A stretch of DNA of 64,000 nucleotides from Roseivirga spongicola. Lineage in GTDB: Bacteria; Bacteroidota; Bacteroidia; Cytophagales; Cyclobacteriaceae. A program made the translations under genes and the position numbers. The stretch lies in assembly GCF_001592965.1 (NCBI RefSeq), contig NZ_LRPC01000001.1, positions 620,001-684,000 on the forward strand. Reading direction: 5' to 3'. The notes beneath the pieces were generated by a model. It saw only the letters and a program-made list of their open reading frames with translations, searched no databases and was not told where the DNA came from. The stretch's first letter is position 1. The number at the start of each line of letters is the position of its first letter. Positions 47,324 through 55,000 of the stretch are shown here, one piece after another.

Positions 47324-47662
47324 GTGAAATTCGTATTTCACACCCTTATTGAATTTCTCAAAGACAAGCATTATCGCAGTCTATTAGGAGCCTCTATAGG
47401 CATCTTATTTGGTGGTGCGTTGGTGTACCATTATCTGGAAGGCTGGTCGTATTTAGACTCCCTGTATTTTGCGGCTATTACATTGAGCACTGTAGGTTAT
47501 GGCGATTTTTCTCCTCAGACTGATTTAGGAAAGCTATTTACTATAATATACATAGGCATAGGAGTTGGACTCATTCTGGCATTCATCAATGCTGTTTACA
47601 AACATTTTCAGCAAGTAAGTCGGGAGTATCCGAACGTCATTAAAGGAAAAAAGAAGCAGTAA
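47324..47662 (+). CDS. small two-TM potassium channel
   Basis: 112 residues with a GTG start at 47324. TM1 is at ~19-36, then a pore helix and selectivity filter TVGYGD (T56-D61), then TM2 at ~69-91 and a basic tail. No RCK or other gating domain is attached, so it resembles a minimal KcsA-like pore that would work as a tetramer. It starts 12 nt after the peptidase stop, so the two are probably co-transcribed. Confidence 0.88.
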   Translation: MKFVFHTLIEFLKDKHYRSLLGASIGILFGGALVYHYLEGWSYLDSLYFAAITLSTVGYGDFSPQTDLGKLFTIIYIGIGVGLILAFINAVYKHFQQVSREYPNVIKGKKKQ

Positions 47663-47746
47663 GCCATCATATATTCACTTAAACTAAGCTTTGTCAGGTT
47701 TTACTTTTCTCTAAAATGATATATTAGAGGACTGATTTTTTAAACT

Positions 47747-48187
47747 ATGACGCGCTATATCACTTTTTTTCTGGAGCGTCACCAATTTCGTATTCTTAGA
47801 GTTTGCATTGGCATTCTATTTTTATGGTTTGGTGGACTCAAATTTTTTCCCGGCTTAAGCCCTGCAGAAGGACTAGCTTCAACCACAGTAGAAATTCTTT
47901 CATTTCACTTGTTCCCTGAATGGCTCATTATGCCAAGTCTAGCCACTATGGAAGTAGGCTTAGGCCTTTTACTAGTGTTCTCAAAAGAGTTTAGGCTCAC
48001 TTTTTGGCTTTTACTCTTTCACATGGCCTGCACTATTATGCCGCTCTTTATTCTTACCGAAGTCACTTTCAAAAGCTTTCCGTTTCAGCTTACTATGGAA
48101 GGTCAATACATTGTGAAGAATATTGTGATTATTAGTGCAGCTTTTGTATTGGTTTTTCAACGGAAGAGCAATCGAATTCATAATTAG
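47747..48187 (+). CDS. DoxX-like small membrane protein
   Basis: 146 residues with four TM segments. The opening RVCIGILFLWFGGLKFFPGLSPAE and the second-helix segment LATMEVGLGLLLVF resemble DoxX/DUF417-type proteins, whose roles are poorly defined. It stands alone, with 84 nt before it and 62 nt after it. Confidence 0.65.
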   Translation: MTRYITFFLERHQFRILRVCIGILFLWFGGLKFFPGLSPAEGLASTTVEILSFHLFPEWLIMPSLATMEVGLGLLLVFSKEFRLTFWLLLFHMACTIMPLFILTEVTFKSFPFQLTMEGQYIVKNIVIISAAFVLVFQRKSNRIHN

Positions 48188-48249
48188 AAAACATTTACCG
48201 AACTTTTCCTTACCCATTTGATTTACTTTAATAAGTAAATTTTGATGCT

Positions 48250-49239
48250 TTGAAGTACGATGTAATAATTATTGGAGGAGGACCTATTGGGTTAAACTGT
48301 GCCATTGAAGCTAAGAAGGCAGGTCTTTCTTATGTTATTTTGGAGAAAGGTGTTCTGGTCAATTCACTCTATAATTTCCCCACAAATATGACCTTCTTTT
48401 CTACCTCTAATTTATTGGAAATTGGGGGCGTACCGTTTATTGCTCACAACGATAAACCGACTAGAAGAGAGGCGCTTGAGTACTTCAGAAGAGTTCAGGA
48501 TAGCTGGGATTTGGAAGTTCACTTGTATACAGAAGTGAAATCTATGGATCATAATGGTGAGGTTTATCAAGTAGAAACTACCAAGGGCATGTATAAGGCC
48601 AGCAATGTTATTGTAGCCACAGGTTTTTATGATACCCCTAGAATGCTCAATATACCTGGTGAAGACTTGAAGAAAGTCAAGCACTTCTATGACGACCCAC
48701 ACCCATACGTAGATCAGAAAGTATTAGTGATAGGAGCAGCTAACTCTGCCTGCGATGTTGCCTTGGAGACTTACTACAAAGGAGCAGATGTGACTATGGC
48801 CATTCGCGAATCTGAGATTTACCCAAAAGTAAAATATTGGATTCGTCCGAATATTGAAAACCGGATTAAAGAAGGTAGTATAAAGGCTTATTTTAATACT
48901 TCAGTAACAGCGATTAGACCCAATGAAGTTGTGCTTCAGACTGCCGATGGTCAGGTGGTATTAGAGAACGACTTTGTACTTGCCATGACTGGCTATATGC
49001 CAAACTACCAGCTTTTTGAATCGCTAGGAATCCCTGTGAGCACTGATGAATATAGAATTCCGCTGCACAATGAAAAAACGCTAGAAACAGAGCTGTCTGG
49101 AGTGTACGTGGCTGGCGTAATAAATGCAGGTATGCAAACCAGTAAACTCTTTATAGAAAACACTCGCGTTCATTCCAGATTGATTGTACAGAGCATCTTG
49201 TCTAAAAAGAACTCTGTAGTTGGAGTCAATTTAGGTTAG
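48250..49239 (+). CDS. ypdA: YpdA-like FAD/NAD(P) disulfide reductase
   Basis: 329 residues. The FAD motif is GGGPIG (G9-G14), the NAD(P) motif is IGAANSACDVAL near G162, and the C-terminal GVYVAGVINAG segment closes the FAD site. The whole protein aligns well by eye with YpdA, the bacillithiol-disulfide reductase of Firmicutes (for example NFPTNMTFFSTSNLLEIGGV). The cysteine that follows the GGGP motif in YpdA of Staphylococcus is isoleucine (I13) here, with C17 nearby. The start is TTG at 48250: an ATG at 48245 hits a stop after two codons. It may serve a bacillithiol-like thiol, but that is inference. Confidence 0.88.
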   Translation: MKYDVIIIGGGPIGLNCAIEAKKAGLSYVILEKGVLVNSLYNFPTNMTFFSTSNLLEIGGVPFIAHNDKPTRREALEYFRRVQDSWDLEVHLYTEVKSMDHNGEVYQVETTKGMYKASNVIVATGFYDTPRMLNIPGEDLKKVKHFYDDPHPYVDQKVLVIGAANSACDVALETYYKGADVTMAIRESEIYPKVKYWIRPNIENRIKEGSIKAYFNTSVTAIRPNEVVLQTADGQVVLENDFVLAMTGYMPNYQLFESLGIPVSTDEYRIPLHNEKTLETELSGVYVAGVINAGMQTSKLFIENTRVHSRLIVQSILSKKNSVVGVNLG

Positions 49240-49283
49240 TGTATTATTAGCAGTTATGTTTAATGGCTATTAAGGATTTTAGC

Positions 49284-51671
49284 CTATTCCTGCCTTAGAG
49301 TCTTTACAGGGTTCTTTTGAGCTGAGTTAAAAACTAAACCTCCTACCAAGATAAAAGTGAGTACTAAGGCGGCACCAACTCCTAAAGCGATCAGGCCAAA
49401 ATTGATTCCCGTTTGGTATTCAAAGTTTTGACTCCATTTGTCGATGCCTAAATAAGCCAATGGAACAGCAATTACACTAGCAATTAGTAGCAAGCGGAAG
49501 GTGCCCGAATACATAAGCCCGACAATCTGTGGAGACATGGCACCCAATACTTTACGAATTCCGATTTCCTTTCTACGCTGATCAATGTTAAAGGCCGTAA
49601 GCCCAATCAATCCAATAAGTGATATGATGGCGCAAAGGAGGGTCATAAAAGTGATTAGCTTACTTTGTGTTCTATCGGCTTCGTATAATGTGCTCAGCCT
49701 GTCATTAAGAAAGTTGTATTCAAACGGGTAATTAGGCAACTGTTCGTTCCATACTGCCTCCACAGCCTTTAAAGCTTCCGAAGCTTGATTTTGATTAAAT
49801 CTCACAATTAAATGCCTGCCCGGGTTGGGGTTGTAAACGAAAACCAAAGGCTCAATTGGGTTATGGAGAGAGAAGTGATTAAAGTCTCTCATTACTCCTA
49901 TAACCTGCCCAGGCTCTTGTTGGTGAAAAAAGCCTAGCTTCTTCCCAACAGGTTGATCCCAGCCTATTTCTCGAGCAGCTGTTTCATTGATCACAAACTT
50001 TGCATTACCACTTGTCTCGTCTTTGGTGAAAAATGTTCCTTCAGCCAAGGGGATACCAAAGGTCTTGAGGTAGTCAACTCCTCCGTGGATGTACTTAAAC
50101 TCCATTTGCTTCATCTCACCATCCTTTTCGACCTTAAAAACTATCTGCCCAATATCTGAACCCACTAAGAAGTTCGATGAAGTGACATTTTCGATCATAG
50201 GATAAGTCTCTAAAATATTTTTCATGGCAGTATACCTGCTCTGAGTTACTGAATCACTTGTGGTTATCATCATTACCTGATCTTTCTCAAAGCCCATATC
50301 CTTATTCTGAATAAAGGAGATCTGATCTTTCATGAGCAATGTGCTGAGCAGAACGCCTATAGATATAACGAACTGAAATAACACTAAACCTTGGCGAACC
50401 ATCTGTCCAGACTTTGAGGCTGTCCATGTTCCTTTGAGTGCAGAAACTGACTTGATCTGCGAAAGATAGAAAGCTGGATAAATGCCAGCTATCAGGCCAG
50501 TAAGTAGCACAATGGCCAATGTGCCGAGCAAAAGTGGAGGGTTTTGGAAGAGTGTAAAATCGAAGCTTACTCCAAGCCAGCTTTGTAAAGGAGAGTTAGA
50601 AATAAGTGCCCACACCATAACAATGGCTAGAAGGTAAGATACAATGGATTGTACCAAAGACTCGGTAAGCAAAGAAGCTCTCAGGCTGTTGACGTTTGTT
50701 CCTAAAACCTTTCTGATTCCAATTTCCTTCGCTCTTAAACCTGCTCTAGCCGTGGCCAAATTGATGTAGTTAATACAAGCTAGAAAGAGTATGGCCAAGC
50801 CTACAGAGGAGAAAACCAATAAATTGGTTGGGTTGCCTTTAGCAAAATCATCATCAATGCTCTCTTTATCGTAATGAATGGATGATAGCTGCTGAAGTCT
50901 CAGTTTGTGATTCCCATTAATCTGATTACCAAAAGGCATGTAATACTTTTCATTGAACGGAGCGAACTTGGCTAAAATGTCTTCTTTGGTGGTGCCTTCT
51001 TCTAGTAACACATAGTTAAGTCCGTCAGCATTCCACAACACCTCTGAGTTGAACACACCGTCTTGCATGGCAAACTCTCTGGTTTGAATGCCTGCAATCA
51101 GCACGTCAAATTCAAAGTGTGTGTTTTTTGGGAGGTCCTCATAAACCCCAGTAACTTTTAAGTCTTGGTTATCAATTCTGATGGTTTCATTCAATCCTAA
51201 TTCATCACCGAATAACTTGTCATTGACAGACTTAGAAATAATCACAGCATTCGGGTTTTTTAAGGCAGTTTCCGAATTGCCAATCAACAGGTTTAAGTTG
51301 AAAATATCGAACACGGTAGGATCGGTGTAATACATTCGCTCTTGGCTGAATGATTGGTTGTTGTATTTAATTTCTGGTTGGCCAACAAAACCAAATCGAG
51401 AAAAACTTTCTATTCCCGGGAGTTCTTCCTTCATCTTTGGCATCAGCTCAGAAGCGGAGTAGGCTGTGTTGAACTCTACACCTGGTGCAGAAAGCACATG
51501 GCTCACCCGATAGATTCTCTCATGGTTATTGAAATGTTGATCGAATGTTAATTCGTTCTGAAGAAACATAACCAACCAAATGGTAGCGGCAAGACCAAAA
51601 GTAAGCCCAACAACGTTTAAAAGGCTGAATAGACGGTTTTTCCAAAGAATTCGAAGAGCAAATTTAAGCAT
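49284..51671 (-). CDS. FtsX/MacB-type ABC transporter permease (copy 3)
   Basis: 795 residues, start MLKFALRILWKNRLFS. It has the same double-FtsX layout as the two copies at 39272-44409: TM at ~18-38, MacB-like domain, GIRKVLGTNVNSLRASLLTE loop, second periplasmic domain, GIRKVLGAMSPQIVGL loop, and terminal TMs. No ATPase is nearby. It lacks the prefix domain and has no PadR partner, so it is probably regulated differently from copy 2. Confidence 0.88.
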   Translation of the reverse strand: MLKFALRILWKNRLFSLLNVVGLTFGLAATIWLVMFLQNELTFDQHFNNHERIYRVSHVLSAPGVEFNTAYSASELMPKMKEELPGIESFSRFGFVGQPEIKYNNQSFSQERMYYTDPTVFDIFNLNLLIGNSETALKNPNAVIISKSVNDKLFGDELGLNETIRIDNQDLKVTGVYEDLPKNTHFEFDVLIAGIQTREFAMQDGVFNSEVLWNADGLNYVLLEEGTTKEDILAKFAPFNEKYYMPFGNQINGNHKLRLQQLSSIHYDKESIDDDFAKGNPTNLLVFSSVGLAILFLACINYINLATARAGLRAKEIGIRKVLGTNVNSLRASLLTESLVQSIVSYLLAIVMVWALISNSPLQSWLGVSFDFTLFQNPPLLLGTLAIVLLTGLIAGIYPAFYLSQIKSVSALKGTWTASKSGQMVRQGLVLFQFVISIGVLLSTLLMKDQISFIQNKDMGFEKDQVMMITTSDSVTQSRYTAMKNILETYPMIENVTSSNFLVGSDIGQIVFKVEKDGEMKQMEFKYIHGGVDYLKTFGIPLAEGTFFTKDETSGNAKFVINETAAREIGWDQPVGKKLGFFHQQEPGQVIGVMRDFNHFSLHNPIEPLVFVYNPNPGRHLIVRFNQNQASEALKAVEAVWNEQLPNYPFEYNFLNDRLSTLYEADRTQSKLITFMTLLCAIISLIGLIGLTAFNIDQRRKEIGIRKVLGAMSPQIVGLMYSGTFRLLLIASVIAVPLAYLGIDKWSQNFEYQTGINFGLIALGVGAALVLTFILVGGLVFNSAQKNPVKTLRQE

Positions 51672-51693
51672 AACAATTTGTTAACTAAGTCCT

Positions 51694-51726
51694 TCGTTAA
51701 AGATGCATACATTAATCTAATTTTGC
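51694..51726 (+). promoter_or_regulatory. candidate promoter of the putative small RNA
   Basis: TTCG (51694-51697), a 21-nt spacer and TAATTTTG (51719-51726) fit the Bacteroidota pattern with one -33 mismatch. Transcription would start near 51733. Confidence 0.4.
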
Positions 51727-51732
51727 AATACC

Positions 51733-51981
51733 AATAAGAAAGAGACAGACGGTGTTTAATGCTTGTGTAGCAAGAAGTTAATTATAGTTAAAGGAACGTA
51801 GCGCTTTAAACTATTCTGCTTAAAAAAACGTCTATATAGTAAAATCGTGAAGATCGATTTTGGTATGATAATTGAAAGGATAGATTAAAGAAAAACGAGG
51901 ACTAGTCAGTAGTTCTCTTCATACAGTTAGTAGTTTATTTGTTTAGTGACCCGAAGGAGTAGTTAACCTTCGGTTTTTTTT
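51733..51981 (+). ncRNA. putative structured small RNA (unknown class)
   Basis: About 250 nt with no credible ORF on the plus strand. It ends in a strong plus-oriented terminator, although no plus-strand gene precedes it within 2.4 kb. Two further hairpins are visible: ATAGTTAAAG (51784-51793) with CTTTAAACTAT (51804-51814), one bulge; and AAAATCG (51841-51847) with CGATTTT (51855-51861). I do not recognise 6S, SRP, RNase P or tmRNA features. The 5' end is inferred from the candidate promoter and is uncertain. Confidence 0.45.
51951..51981 (+). terminator. intrinsic terminator, plus strand, without an upstream plus-strand gene
   Basis: Stem CCGAAGG (51951-51957) with CCTTCGG (51967-51973), a 9-nt loop, and eight T at 51974-51981. 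On the minus strand the hairpin is followed by GTCAC, so it cannot end the minus-strand recQ-like gene. Confidence 0.8.
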
Positions 51982-51993
51982 GTCTTTACTTTT

Positions 51994-52028
51994 CGTCACT
52001 GCGAAGGAGGTACGACTGAAGCAGTCTC
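51994..52028. repeat. fragment of a GTCA-type intergenic repeat
   Basis: CGTCACTGCGAAGGAGG followed by GAAGCAGTCTC resembles the widespread bacterial intergenic repeat beginning GTCATTGCGAGG and ending GAAGCAATCT. Only one copy is in this window, so the call rests on recollection. Confidence 0.4.
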
Positions 52029-52061
52029 TAAAATTAAGAGTGAAGCATTATAAGCTTATGA

Positions 52062-55000
52062 TTATTCATGATTAGGAAGAGAAGTTCGATCATTTCTCTC
52101 GAAATATATCTCTGGCAGTACAATTCCCACTTCTCGATCGGAGTCTTCTGCTTTCCAGAAAAGAAGATAGTTTATCTTACAGTCTTTGGTTTTGAAGCCC
52201 TTTTCTTCGAGTTCTTTGAGCTTTTTCTTGAAGCTTTTTGAAAACTTGAGAACAAACTCTCTGTTAGTATTAAGGCAACCCTCTTCGGATAGTAATAATG
52301 CATCTCCACTTAATAGTTCACGAATTCGATGTTGTACAAATTCAAAATATCCTAGTTGAACGTCTCGGTGTGTCAATTGAAGGAGAATTTCATCCGGTGG
52401 TGAATAGACAGAGGGATCAATAGTCTTGATTATGTTTTGACTATTAATATGCTCAAACACGCGGCTATTTAAATGAATGGAAAGATTTTGTTTTGCTCTA
52501 GTTAAGGCTACATATACTTGCCTTTTTGCCTCATCAGTATTTAGATTAAAGTTATCAAGAAGAAGAAATATACTATCGAACTCTTTTCCCTTTGCTTTGT
52601 GAATAGTGGATACAAATATTGTCTCGACATCCTCACCATAAAAGTCTTCCAACTTTGATTCTCTAATAAAAACCTCAAAGTCAGAACGGTATTTCTTTTT
52701 AGGATTAGTGACTTCAAAGTCTCTTATAATATTTTGGCAAATCTCTAAAGTAGTACTGCTTTCAAATTGGTTGCGTAGCTCTCTTTTCGCTTCCTCCCAG
52801 TTTTCTTCATGGACTATATAAGAAGATTCGTCCAAGTTTAATTGACCAATGAAAAACCGAACCTCCACAAGGTTATATAAACTAAATCCATCATTGGTCT
52901 GAATGAGTTTGGCATTCCTCTTATTATTAAGAAGCAATCCGGTAACAAACATTGCTTCTTCATTGGTTTTTGTTAGAACACAGGTTGTGCCCATCAGTTC
53001 ACTTTCAAGTATACTTTGAACTAAGGGTGTAATCAGGTTTGTACTTTGATATTGAATAATTTTTATAACGCCTAGGCCTGCTTGTCTGGCAATGATCGGA
53101 GTGTTCTTTAATCTATGATGAATTGTTCTAACAAATTGATTAGTAAATTCTACCAAATTTGATTTGCTCCTATAATTCTCAACTAGTTCATACTTTACAG
53201 CCTTATTGGTTCGAATGAATTGCTCTAAATATTTGGAACTTGACCCCCTAAATTCGTAGATGTTTTGATCGTCATCGCCAACAGCAATCACTCTCATTTC
53301 TTCATTTTGCTCCATCAAAACCTGAATGAGTTCAAACTCATCGGAATTCATGTCTTGAGCTTCATCAATAACCAAGACTGTACGAGCTATTCTATTTGAC
53401 TCTACTTCTCCTACTCTTATTCGCTCGACAGTTCTTTTGAGTATACCATCTGATTTGTCTAGAGTTCCAACCTTGCCCAATAAATCGAAACAGTAAGAAT
53501 GAAACGTCTTTATATCTACATACAATGCAGCATTTCCTATTAATTGTAAGAGGCGTTTCTTAAACTCTGTTGCAGCTGCTCTTGAAAATGTAAGCATCAA
53601 TAATTGTTCGTGCTTTACATCTTCCATCAAAAGCAGTGAAGCCAACTTATGGACTAATACCCTTGTTTTGCCACTCCCAGGGCCTGCTGCAACTACAATC
53701 TGTTTAGATTCTCTATCATTTATAATTTTTAACTGGGTAGGAGACAGTTCTCCAAAGAGCTGTCTGAACTTGGAGGGTGTAATATTTCTCTTAATCTCAT
53801 CTTGTCTACTTCCTTTAAAGTACTTAGATAAAAAAGATTGATCATTCAACTGAAAGTAGTCCTCCACAAATTGCAAGGCATCTTTATAATCGCTGATCAT
53901 TTTTTTAGCATATTCCCCTACAATATGTATTTGCTGAACTTTGGATTCATAGAACTGATTGAGTTTTTGATAGTCCTCTATTTTGTACCTTTTCTTATTG
54001 TCTTGTTCGATACGCTCTACCGTCAATTTATTGTATACTACAAGAAACCCACCTTCAATTTTTATTGCTTCAATTCGTGATAGATAAAACAGAGTATCTT
54101 CTATGTCGTCAGTGGAAATATTTAGCCTGAAAAGCGCCTGACGGTTTTCATAAGCTTTTTTTAACTCTTGAACAGAAAACTCTACTAATACCTGTTCCTT
54201 TTCATTACTCGGTTTTAAAGAAGAACTCTTTTGATGGAGTAATTCAATTATGAATTGAGCCAACTCATGGCGCTTCTCCAGTTTATCTTGAAGTGCCAAT
54301 TTTGATTGACTACACAATACGGTTATGTGGTTTTTGGATGGGTCTAGATGCCTTTTAATCCAGTTCTTGATCGCCCAAAAATTGATGATTGTTTTCAACT
54401 TTTGAGGACTGACTTCATTACAGCCATTTTCCTCAGCTGTTTCATTCAGCTCTTTGATATGAAAAGTTCTTTCTTCCTCTTGAAAAACGGACAGCAGAAA
54501 CTTTTCAATTTTGGCATATACTTGAACTATATGAAGTGAACGATTTACACTCTCATCTTTCTGAATAAAAGCTGTCAAGTCTTTCGCATCTGCTAGAATT
54601 TTTTCCTCCCTAAGAAGTTTCACAATATTGATGACTTCTTCTTTGACAATTCCAAGATGATCAGATATGTAATCAACACGAGATTCGGCTACATCATCAT
54701 TACTCTGTTTTCTGCTCTTGCTTGAGAAAAGGGATTTAATTATTCGAACTCCCTTCTCCTTTTGATTTTCCTGAAACTTTTCAGATGCGTTTATTCTATC
54801 GATTGCCTCTTGTGCATTCTTAGCTAGAATGCTGTTAGCAAATATCCTCGGCATATTTTGTCCTCGCTTCAGATAGCCAGCATCTTCTAAGGCGGCAATA
54901 GCTGTTGTAACCCGGGTCTCTATATCTCTTATATTGTCATCCCACCCTGCCTTTCTAGCGATTTCTAAAGCGGAGTTAGAGGCTGTTGAACGAAACCTTG

